Below, in pieces: positions 22,646 through 30,305 of a stretch of 64,000 nt of DNA (the stretch's first letter is position 1; the number at the start of each line of letters is the position of its first letter). The stretch covers positions 558,001 through 622,000 of the forward strand of contig NZ_FXTA01000003.1 in NCBI RefSeq assembly GCF_900182645.1, given 5' to 3'. Below the pieces are notes generated by a model that was given only the letters and a program-made list of their open reading frames with translations, was not told where the DNA came from and ran no database searches. The DNA comes from Flavobacterium resistens (GTDB lineage: Bacteria > Bacteroidota > Bacteroidia > Flavobacteriales > Flavobacteriaceae). Position numbers and translations under genes: made by a program.

Positions 22646-25600
22646 ATGAAATTGTTTTTGGATAATCATTTTATTGCCAAGATTAAAAACTTTTCTTTGG
22701 CAATAATCGCCATAGCCCTCCTATATTCTTGTGCAACACGCAAGGCACAATACGGAAAAAATGTAAGCGCCAACGAAACAGAAAACGCAACAGATACTAT
22801 AAAAATTGCTCATACCTTTTATTTAGTTGGAGATGCAGGAAACGCCGATGAAGAACAAGCCCAGCAAACGCTAGAACTTTTGCATCAAAAGCTAAAAAAA
22901 TCGAGTAAAAAATCGACACTCTTATTTTTGGGAGATAATATTTATCCGAAAGGTTTTCCTGCAGATAAAAATGCTGATGACAGAGCTTTAGCCGAAACAA
23001 AACTGACCAATCAATTAAAATTAACTGAAGGTTTTAAAGGAAAAACCATTTTTATTCCCGGAAATCATGACTGGTACAGCGGCATCAAAGGCCTGGAACG
23101 TCAAGCTGATTTTGTAACTAAATATTTAAATGATAAAAAAGCATTTCTACCAAGAAAAACCTGTCCGATTGAAGATGTGAAAATTGACAGTACTGCAACG
23201 TTAGTTACAATTGACAGCGAATGGTTTTTAGAAGATTGGAACAATCATCCAACTATAAATGACAATTGCGACATTAAAACCAGAGAAGATTTTTTTGATG
23301 AACTGGAAAGCATCTTAAATAAAAATCAGGAGAAAACCGTAATTCTGGCAATCCACCATCCGTTATTGAGCAATGGAACACATGGTGGACAGTTTTCAAT
23401 GGAAAAACAATTATTTCCGCTAGAGAAAAAAATTCCGCTTCCGGTAATTGGTTCTTTTATTAATTTATTGCGAAAAACCTCTGGCGCAAGTCCGCAGGAT
23501 CTTCAAAATAAGCAGTATACGATTTACGCTAAAAGAATAAAAACACTTTTGCAAAAACAGAAAAATGTCATTGTTGTTTCTGGACACGATCATAATTTGC
23601 AATATATCAGCAAAGAAAACATTCAGCAGATTATCAGTGGTGCCGGATCAAAATCAGAGGCAGCGAGAGCTATTAGTGAAAATGATTTTTCATATGGCGG
23701 AAATGGTTATGCAACATTAACTTTATTTAAAAGTGGTGACGCTAAGGTTTCTTATTTCGGAAATGAAAACAATAAAGAAAAACTTCTTTTTGAACACGAA
23801 ATCATAAAAGCGAAAGAAATTAACTGGGCAGCCGATATTCCAAATACTTTCCCTCCAAAAATTACGACTTCGATTTATACAAAAGATATGACGGATAAAA
23901 GTATGTTTCACAGATTTTTATTCGGGCAACATTATAGAAAATATTACAGTACACCTATAGAAGCCAGAGTTGCGACTGTAGATACTTTAATGGGCGGTTT
24001 GAAACCTATTCGCGAAGGCGGAGGACATCAATCTATTTCGTTGAGAATGTCAGATCCAAAAGGACGTGAATATGTAATGCGTGCAATGAAAAAAAGTGCG
24101 ACAGTATTTTTACAATCTGTTGCATTTAAAGATCAGTACATTGTAAATGATTTTGAAAAAACATATACAGAAAACTTTTTATTCGATTTTTACACTACTT
24201 CACATCCTTATGCTTCGTTTGTAACAGGAAGCATGTCGGATCAAATTGGACTTGCTCACACGAATCCGATATTATATTATATTCCGAAACAAAAAGGATT
24301 AAAAGAATTCAATGCCGGTTATGGCGATCAGCTTTATATGGTCGAAGAACGTCCGGCAGATAATCATTTGGATGCGAAGAATTTTGGAAATCCATCCAAT
24401 ATTATCAGTACAGATGATATGATGAAGAATCTTCATAAAGATGAAAAATATTCGGTTGATCAAAAAGAATATATAAAAGCCCGTTTGTTTGATATATTGA
24501 TTGGCGACTGGGACAGACACAGCGATCAATGGCGTTGGGGCGAATATAAAGAGGGCGACAAAGTGATTTATAAACCAATTCCGCGTGACCGAGATCAAGC
24601 GTTTGTAAAATACGATGGAGCTTTACTTTCGCTTATTATGAATATGCCGCCACTTCGTCATATGCGAACTTTTAAAGGCGACAGAATCAACGTAAAATGG
24701 CTTGGAAGAGAGCCTTATCCAATGGATTTGGCGTTTTTAAGAACAGCAGAAGAAAAAGACTGGATCGAACAAGCAAAATTTATTCAGGAAAATTTATCAG
24801 ATGCTGATATTGACACTGCATTTAAAAATATGCCAAAGGAAGTTCAGGATGAAACTGTTGATGAAATTAAGCAGAAATTAAAAAGCAGAAAGAAAGATCT
24901 TCAAAAATATGCTTCGGAATATTTTGATGTTTTGAGTCGTACGGTAATGATTGCAGGAACAGACAAAAAAGACAAATTTGTTATCAATCACAATGCTAAA
25001 AAAAGCATTGAAATCCAGGTGTTCAGAGTTAAAAAAGAAGGTGACGATTTGGTTTACACCAAAACAGTAACTGATGATAAAACAGTTAACTTATGGGTTT
25101 ATGGTTTGGACGATAATGATATTTTTGAAGTAAAAGGAAATCATAAATCAAATATCAAAATTCGTTTGATTGGTGGTCAAAACAACGATACGTACAACGT
25201 AGAAAATGGCCGAAAAGTTATTGTTTATGATTTCAAATCAAAAGAAAACACATACAATCTGGATTCTAAAGCGCAAACACAGCTTACAGACGATTATGAT
25301 GTGAATTTGTACAATTATGAAAAACCTAAATACAATGTGATTGCGGGTCTGCCAAACATTGGTTATAATCCTGATGACGGTGTAAAAGTTGGTTTTAATT
25401 TGAATTACACGGTAAATAATTTCAAACAGAATCCTTATACACAAAAACATATCTTAAACGGTTTCTATTATTTTGCAACGGGAGGTTTCGAGTTAACATA
25501 CGCAGCGCATTTTCCGGGATTATTAGGAAAATGGGTAATTGACGTTGATTCACAATTGACTACACCAAACTTTGCGATGAATTATTTTGGTTACGGAAAC

Positions 25601-26380
25601 GAAACTGTAAATAATGACGAGGAATTTGGAATGGATTATAACAGAGTCAGAATCCGAAAATTTACTGTTGCGGGTGCTGCGCGACATGTTGGGCGTTTTG
25701 GAAGTGAATTCAGCATTCAGCCAATTCTTCAAAAATTGACTGTTGAAGAAACTGATAACCGTTTTATTGATATTCCGGGAATTGTAAATCCGAATGTATT
25801 TGATAGTCAAACGTATGGTGCTTTGAGGGTAAAATATGTTTTCAAAAATTCTGATTTTGTAGCAAAACCAACTTTGGGAATGTATTTTATGTTTTCAGGA
25901 ATGTGGACTACAAACTTAAGCGACACCAAACAGAATTTCCCAACTCTTGAAAGCATTTTAGGTTTTACGCATAAAATTGATCATAACGGAAAATTAGTTT
26001 TAGCAACATTCCTTAAAGGAAAAGCAATCTTAAACAACAATTTTGACTTTTACCATGGTGCAGCTTTAGGAGGCGATACTGATTTGCGTGGTTATAGAAA
26101 CGAACGCTTTTTAGGAAGTTCTTACTTCTCTCAAAGCAGTGATCTACGTTTCACTCTTGGAAAAATCCACAAAACTGTTGCCCCATTGACATACGGAATT
26201 CTGGGTGGATTCGACTATGGAAGAATTTGGCTTGACGGTGAAAATTCAAGAAAATGGCATCAGGATTATGGTGGCGGATTATGGCTAAATGCAATAAATC
26301 TGGTAACAGCTAGAATATCCTATTTTCAATCCCCTGATGAACCGGGGAGAATTATTTTTGGAGCAGCTTACAGCTTTTAA
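22646..26380 (+). CDS. Lipoprotein: metallophosphoesterase, kinase-like domain, Omp85-like barrel
   Basis: 1244 residues. The N-terminal lipobox is LLYSC (C29). Residues 55-380 form a calcineurin-type phosphoesterase with all metal motifs: VGDAGN, FLGDNIYPKG, IPGNHDWYSG, AIHHPLLSNGTHGG and VSGHDHNLQY. Residues about 430-760 include REYVMRAMKK, IGDWDRHSDQWRWG (D621, D623) and PIPRDRDQAF (D648-D650), which resemble the catalytic and metal loops of HipA/PI3K-like kinases. Residues about 920-1244 look like an Omp85/BamA-type barrel with LGGDTDLRGYRNERFLGSS and a terminal aromatic (AAYSF). It is probably anchored in the outer membrane. The first and last domains are well supported; the kinase reading is inference. 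The start is 27 bp from the divergent HD gene. Confidence 0.85.
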   Translation: MKLFLDNHFIAKIKNFSLAIIAIALLYSCATRKAQYGKNVSANETENATDTIKIAHTFYLVGDAGNADEEQAQQTLELLHQKLKKSSKKSTLLFLGDNIYPKGFPADKNADDRALAETKLTNQLKLTEGFKGKTIFIPGNHDWYSGIKGLERQADFVTKYLNDKKAFLPRKTCPIEDVKIDSTATLVTIDSEWFLEDWNNHPTINDNCDIKTREDFFDELESILNKNQEKTVILAIHHPLLSNGTHGGQFSMEKQLFPLEKKIPLPVIGSFINLLRKTSGASPQDLQNKQYTIYAKRIKTLLQKQKNVIVVSGHDHNLQYISKENIQQIISGAGSKSEAARAISENDFSYGGNGYATLTLFKSGDAKVSYFGNENNKEKLLFEHEIIKAKEINWAADIPNTFPPKITTSIYTKDMTDKSMFHRFLFGQHYRKYYSTPIEARVATVDTLMGGLKPIREGGGHQSISLRMSDPKGREYVMRAMKKSATVFLQSVAFKDQYIVNDFEKTYTENFLFDFYTTSHPYASFVTGSMSDQIGLAHTNPILYYIPKQKGLKEFNAGYGDQLYMVEERPADNHLDAKNFGNPSNIISTDDMMKNLHKDEKYSVDQKEYIKARLFDILIGDWDRHSDQWRWGEYKEGDKVIYKPIPRDRDQAFVKYDGALLSLIMNMPPLRHMRTFKGDRINVKWLGREPYPMDLAFLRTAEEKDWIEQAKFIQENLSDADIDTAFKNMPKEVQDETVDEIKQKLKSRKKDLQKYASEYFDVLSRTVMIAGTDKKDKFVINHNAKKSIEIQVFRVKKEGDDLVYTKTVTDDKTVNLWVYGLDDNDIFEVKGNHKSNIKIRLIGGQNNDTYNVENGRKVIVYDFKSKENTYNLDSKAQTQLTDDYDVNLYNYEKPKYNVIAGLPNIGYNPDDGVKVGFNLNYTVNNFKQNPYTQKHILNGFYYFATGGFELTYAAHFPGLLGKWVIDVDSQLTTPNFAMNYFGYGNETVNNDEEFGMDYNRVRIRKFTVAGAARHVGRFGSEFSIQPILQKLTVEETDNRFIDIPGIVNPNVFDSQTYGALRVKYVFKNSDFVAKPTLGMYFMFSGMWTTNLSDTKQNFPTLESILGFTHKIDHNGKLVLATFLKGKAILNNNFDFYHGAALGGDTDLRGYRNERFLGSSYFSQSSDLRFTLGKIHKTVAPLTYGILGGFDYGRIWLDGENSRKWHQDYGGGLWLNAINLVTARISYFQSPDEPGRIIFGAAYSF

Positions 26381-26389
26381 GAAAAGGTG

Positions 26390-26421
26390 CTAAGGTTCTA
26401 AGATACTAAGGTTCTAAGTTT
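26390..26421 (+). repeat. Period-8 CTAAG array, left arm around a terminator
   Basis: Units CTAAGGTT, CTAAGATA, CTAAGGTT and CTAAGTTT begin 9 bp after the stop of the metallophosphoesterase gene. The inverse array lies at 26486-26525, with a terminator hairpin between them. Confidence 0.88.
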
Positions 26422-26440
26422 TTTCTTTAGAGAGCGCATT

Positions 26441-26482
26441 AAAAAACAGCCTGGAATTTATGAATTCCTGGCTGTTTTTTTT
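26441..26482. terminator. Bidirectional terminator between two inverted arrays
   Basis: Arms AACAGCCTGGAATT and AATTCCTGGCTGTT pair with one mismatch around a short loop, with an A-run left and T-run right. It serves the convergent metallophosphoesterase and propeller-lipoprotein genes. Confidence 0.9.
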
Positions 26483-26485
26483 AGC

Positions 26486-26525
26486 CTTAGCATCTTAGAA
26501 TCTTAGCAACTTAGTACCTTAGAGC
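26486..26525 (-). repeat. Period-8 CTTAG array, right arm; supplies a stop codon
   Basis: Units CTTAGCAT, CTTAGAAT, CTTAGCAA, CTTAGTAC and CTTAGAGC. The minus-strand stop codon TAA of the next gene (26519-26521) is part of the last unit, so the array reaches into coding sequence. Confidence 0.88.
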
Positions 26526-27376
26526 TTAAACTCATAAACATTCCCTCCTATTTTATCAGCTTTTTCGTCGGCGATTAGAAGCGTGTTGTTATCTTTAAAA
26601 ACTGCAGCTTCTTTTTGTGAAAAGTGATTTAGGCTTATTTCTATCTGTTTGCCTTTATGAAATAAATCTCCTTTGAAATCTTTAAATAAAACAATTTTGT
26701 CATGGCTTAACAACGCTACTTTTTTACCGTCGGGGCTAATTGTTGCGCTTGTGAGCACGCAATGATTATAATTGCTGCATGTTTTGAATTCGCCTATTTT
26801 AACTGCTTTTTGAGTTCCTTTTGCATTTTTGATTTTGTAGATAAAAGCAGTTCCATCAAAACCTTTGCTTCGGTTTTTTGTGAAAAGATAGAAATATCCG
26901 TTTAATTCAAAAAAACCTTCAACATCATAAAACATTTCTTTTTTCTTTGGAGGAAATTCGGTTTGTTCTGGATAAGAGAAAGAAACTTTATATTCGGCGG
27001 AAGCCAAATCTTTATTCAGCTGATTTTTTGCGATTTTATAGATACACAAATCTCTTCGTTTGTTGTCATTATTTCCAAAATCTCCAATATAGATATTTCC
27101 AGATTTATCTTTTGTAATATCTTCCCAATCCACATTTGTAGCATTTGAAATCGTAGTGGTTTTAGCTAATTTCCCTTTAGAATCGATCGCATAAATGGCA
27201 TTTTTATTTCCACTATCTTCTAAAGTATAAATCATATTTGTTTCTGGAAAATAGGTTATTCCTGAAACTTCTTTTAATTTCTTTGGAAGTGAATAAAGCT
27301 TTTTAAAATCACTGCTTGGCTGTTGCTGACAAGCCAATAAAACAATTGAAACGGCTATTAAGAAAGATTTTTTCAT
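26519..27376 (-). CDS. Beta-propeller-like lipoprotein
   Basis: 285 residues with a lipobox (SIVLLACQQQ). The body shows repeated strand patterns typical of propellers: KEVSGITYFPETNMIYTLEDSG, NVDWEDITKDKSGNIYIGDFGN, MFYDVEGFFELNGYFYLFTKN, SATISPDGKKVALLSHD, EAAVFKDNNTLLIADE. It resembles SdiA-regulated/NHL-type propellers, but I cannot name a family firmly. It lies 15 bp downstream of the gene at 27392-28444 and is likely cotranscribed with it. Its stop codon falls inside a CTTAG repeat unit. Confidence 0.75.
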   Translation of the reverse strand: MKKSFLIAVSIVLLACQQQPSSDFKKLYSLPKKLKEVSGITYFPETNMIYTLEDSGNKNAIYAIDSKGKLAKTTTISNATNVDWEDITKDKSGNIYIGDFGNNDNKRRDLCIYKIAKNQLNKDLASAEYKVSFSYPEQTEFPPKKKEMFYDVEGFFELNGYFYLFTKNRSKGFDGTAFIYKIKNAKGTQKAVKIGEFKTCSNYNHCVLTSATISPDGKKVALLSHDKIVLFKDFKGDLFHKGKQIEISLNHFSQKEAAVFKDNNTLLIADEKADKIGGNVYEFKL

Positions 27377-27391
27377 ATCATTATTATTATT

Positions 27392-28444
27392 CTAAACTAA
27401 ATTAGTGTTTTTAAAATTACGCGTAATAAACTCAAACGCTGCGTGCATGATATGTCCCATTGATTTGGCATTTTTAAATTTCATATCATTCGTGTATCGG
27501 TACAATTCCATTTTGAGTTGATCTAAATGTTCTTGTGTTGAAATCGTATCGTGGCACATTATATTCAATAATTTTTTAATTCTAGTTTCAGCAGAATGGA
27601 TACGTTTTGCTAAAATTGCTCGTTCTTCATCTTTGTATTGAATTATCGAACGTTCTTCTAATTTTTCTTTAATCAGCTGAATCATTGGATAATTTTCCTT
27701 GAAAAACTGCGGACGATAGACTTTAAAATTGCCTTCATAACATTGCTGATCAAAATCAATCGGGCGAATTTTGTAAACCACCTGATCAAAATCGTGAATT
27801 GGTACAATTACATAATTATAAGCTCGCATATCGCCCAACAAACGAATCATGCAACGCTCATTAAACTTTACAAACTCCTTTGCTATTTGCGCTTTTTCCA
27901 TTTCGGTGCATTTATCCAGCAAAGTATCCATAAAAACATCACCGGGAATTCCGATAATATGCTCTTCAATCAAAGTGTCATTGTAAACCAGAAAATTGAT
28001 TTTATCTGGCGAAAGAATATCTTCCAGCTCCAAACCATAAATTCTGGAAGCATCGGCTTTTTTGATATAAAAATGAACGTAATTATCATTCAGAATATTT
28101 CGAACCTTAATTCTGAAAGGTTTGGAATTTCCGAAAGTACAATAATCAATTGCGTCAATATTTAAAAACTGAATAATTTCACTATTTCCGTCAGAATGCA
28201 AAAGCGAGTAAATTTTCTTGAGATTCAGATCAATTTCGTTTCTTTCAAATTCGCTGTAATACACGCGAATCCACAAAGTATCCGTTTCATTTTTATCATA
28301 AACATTGATTGAGCCAGAAAATCGCAGCAAGTCATCGTAAAAAACAGAAACTTTCGAAATACGCTCGTATCTGTCCAAATAGCTTAAAAGCGGTTGCGTT
28401 AAAGGGTATGACGGTTTTTTTAAAACCATTAAAGGCTCGCTCAT
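27392..28444 (-). CDS. Conserved protein of unknown function, possibly kinase fold
   Basis: 350 residues, no signal peptide or membrane helix. I do not recognise a named family. Several elements resemble an aminoglycoside-phosphotransferase-like kinase: HFYIKKADASR (a possible ATP lysine at 128-129), LIEEHIIGIPGD (hinge-like), LLGDMRAYNYVI (GDxxxxN at 204-210, like a catalytic loop) and RPIDFDQQ (IDFD at 229-232, like a metal-binding DFG/IDxD). The C-terminal 100 residues are helical. The kinase reading is inference from motif order and spacing. It heads a two-gene operon with the propeller lipoprotein, under a good promoter at 28462-28494. Confidence 0.6.
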   Translation of the reverse strand: MSEPLMVLKKPSYPLTQPLLSYLDRYERISKVSVFYDDLLRFSGSINVYDKNETDTLWIRVYYSEFERNEIDLNLKKIYSLLHSDGNSEIIQFLNIDAIDYCTFGNSKPFRIKVRNILNDNYVHFYIKKADASRIYGLELEDILSPDKINFLVYNDTLIEEHIIGIPGDVFMDTLLDKCTEMEKAQIAKEFVKFNERCMIRLLGDMRAYNYVIVPIHDFDQVVYKIRPIDFDQQCYEGNFKVYRPQFFKENYPMIQLIKEKLEERSIIQYKDEERAILAKRIHSAETRIKKLLNIMCHDTISTQEHLDQLKMELYRYTNDMKFKNAKSMGHIMHAAFEFITRNFKNTNLV

Positions 28445-28461
28445 TTTGAATATCTTTAGTA

Positions 28462-28494
28462 CAAATTTACATTAAATAAAATTTAGCGTAACAA
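28462..28494 (-). promoter_or_regulatory. Bacteroidota-type promoter for the 27392-28444 operon
   Basis: The minus strand carries TTG (28494-28492), a 22-nt spacer, and TAAATTTG (28469-28462), matching TTG-N17-23-TAnnTTTG. The -7 element is 18 bp from the start codon. Confidence 0.65.
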
Positions 28495-28538
28495 TATTAA
28501 AGTTGATTCGTCATACTAAAAACTAAAACCGAAAAAAT

Positions 28539-29450
28539 TTGGAAACCATCCTTACCATCGAAAATCTCAGCAAACAATACGGGCGCATTCAGGCACTCAA
28601 AAATGTTTCTTTCAGCATTCAAAAAGGTCATGTTTACGGAATTCTTGGCCCTAACGGAAGCGGAAAATCAACCACTTTAGGAATTGTACTCAATGTTGTA
28701 AACGAAACAGCAGGCAGTTATAAATGGTTTGATGGAAAAATGCAAACGCATGAAGCCTTAAAAAAAGTAGGAGCTATTATTGAGCGTCCGAACTTCTACC
28801 CTTATATGACAGCTGAGGAAAATCTGAAATTAGTCTGCAAAATTAAAAGCATCAATTACTCTAAAATTGAAGAAAAACTGAATCTGGTAGGTTTAACCGA
28901 AAGAAAAGACAGCAAATTCAGTACATTTTCATTGGGAATGAAACAACGTTTAGCAATTGCTTCGGCATTATTGAATGATCCTGAAATCCTGATTTTAGAT
29001 GAACCAACGAATGGTTTGGATCCGCAGGGAATTCATCAGATTCGTGATATTATTAAAGAAATTGCATCGCAGGGAACAACAATTTTATTGGCTTCGCATT
29101 TATTAGACGAAGTCGAAAAAGTTTGCTCGCATGTGGTTGTTTTAAGAAAAGGCGAAATTTTATATTCGGGTTCAGTTGATGCGATGTCGGCAAATGAAGG
29201 CTTTTTTGAAATTTCTTCGAATGACAATCTGGTTCTAAAATCAATTTTGAATGATCATCCGGCTGTTGGACAAATTAAGGACGAAGACGGAAAAGTTTTG
29301 GTTTACCTAAAATCAGATTTATCAGCTTCCGATTTAAATCAGTTTTTATTCTCAAGAAATATCGTTTTAAATCATTTGGTAAAACGCAAAAACAGTCTGG
29401 AAGCACAATTTTTAGAATTAACCAAAAACGCCACCATCCAAAAAAACTAA
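28539..29450 (+). CDS. ABC transporter ATP-binding protein, TTG start
   Basis: 303 residues with Walker A GPNGSGKST, signature FSLGMKQRLAIA, Walker B ILILDEPTNGLDPQG and the H-loop LLASHLLDEVE. It powers the permease encoded 3 bp downstream. The start must be TTG at 28539: an in-frame TAA lies at 28524, no ATG intervenes, and the first internal Met is after Walker A. The C-terminal 80 residues are the accessory region common in BcrA/CcmA-type exporters. It is likely an ABC-2-type exporter; substrate unknown (peptide, antibiotic or lipid are possible). Confidence 0.93.
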   Translation: METILTIENLSKQYGRIQALKNVSFSIQKGHVYGILGPNGSGKSTTLGIVLNVVNETAGSYKWFDGKMQTHEALKKVGAIIERPNFYPYMTAEENLKLVCKIKSINYSKIEEKLNLVGLTERKDSKFSTFSLGMKQRLAIASALLNDPEILILDEPTNGLDPQGIHQIRDIIKEIASQGTTILLASHLLDEVEKVCSHVVVLRKGEILYSGSVDAMSANEGFFEISSNDNLVLKSILNDHPAVGQIKDEDGKVLVYLKSDLSASDLNQFLFSRNIVLNHLVKRKNSLEAQFLELTKNATIQKN

Positions 29451-29453
29451 ACC

Positions 29454-30290
29454 ATGAACAGACTTATCTCTATAGAACTTCAAAAAATCTGGAAAAACAA
29501 AGCCAGTAAAATCCTGACTTTGGCATATTTTATTTTACTTTCTTTTATAGCCTTGATTGCTTCAATAAAATTTGACATTGGTCCGTTTAAATTTCATTTA
29601 GCCGAAATGGGAATTTTCAATTTTCCTTTCATCTGGCATTTTAACACTTATGTTGCCGCTTGGTTAAAGTTTTTCCTTGCCATTGTAATCGTCTCAATGA
29701 TGGCGAACGAATATAGTTACGGAACTTTAAAGCAAAATCTAATTGATGGTTTAAGTAAAAAAGAATTTATACTGTCGAAATTCCTGACCGTTGTTCTTTT
29801 TGCTTTTGTTTCTACAATTTTTGTTTTTGTAATGAGTTTAATTCTCGGATTAAGTTTTTCCTCTTACAATGAATTTGGAATCATTTTTTCTGATTTAGAT
29901 TATCTTTTAGCTTTTTTTGTAAAACTTACAGGGTTCTTTTCATTCTGTTTGTTTTTGGGAATTTTAGTAAAACGCTCGGCTTTTGCTTTAGGATTTCTTT
30001 TAGTTTGGAATATAATCGAAGGAATAATACGAGGTACATTAGCATTTAAAATTTTCCCAGACAGCGATACCGATGAGAAAATTACGCAATTTCTACCTTT
30101 AGAATCAATGTCTAATTTAATTGTAAATCCTGCCCCACGATTATCTGTAGTTAAAACTATTGGTAACCAAATGGGAATTGAAACCGATATTGATTATAGC
30201 GTAAGTTATTCCGCAATTCTGATCGTTTTAGTCTGGACATTTTTATTTATATATTTTTCTTACAAACTATTAAAAAAACGAGATTTGTAG
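29454..30290 (+). CDS. ABC-2-type transporter permease
   Basis: 278 residues with about six membrane helices: ILTLAYFILLSFIALIASI, FLAIVIVSMMANEYSYGTLKQNLIDGLSKKEFILSKF, VVLFAFVSTIFVFVMSLIL, and a last helix before the basic tail YKLLKKRDL. The EYSYGTLKQNLIDGLS element is the typical ABC-2 coupling region. It starts 3 bp after the ATPase gene and forms the transporter with it. The overall pattern fits the bacitracin/lantibiotic-exporter-like subgroup, but substrate cannot be inferred. Confidence 0.9.
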   Translation: MNRLISIELQKIWKNKASKILTLAYFILLSFIALIASIKFDIGPFKFHLAEMGIFNFPFIWHFNTYVAAWLKFFLAIVIVSMMANEYSYGTLKQNLIDGLSKKEFILSKFLTVVLFAFVSTIFVFVMSLILGLSFSSYNEFGIIFSDLDYLLAFFVKLTGFFSFCLFLGILVKRSAFALGFLLVWNIIEGIIRGTLAFKIFPDSDTDEKITQFLPLESMSNLIVNPAPRLSVVKTIGNQMGIETDIDYSVSYSAILIVLVWTFLFIYFSYKLLKKRDL

Positions 30291-30298
30291 TATATTTG
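30291..30298 (+). promoter_or_regulatory. Putative -7 element 7 bp before an ATG
   Basis: TATATTTG matches TAnnTTTG exactly and ends 7 bp before the ATG at 30306, overlapping the end of the permease gene region. If functional, the mRNA would start at or next to the start codon. Confidence 0.45.
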
Positions 30299-30305
30299 CT
30301 GGGCT

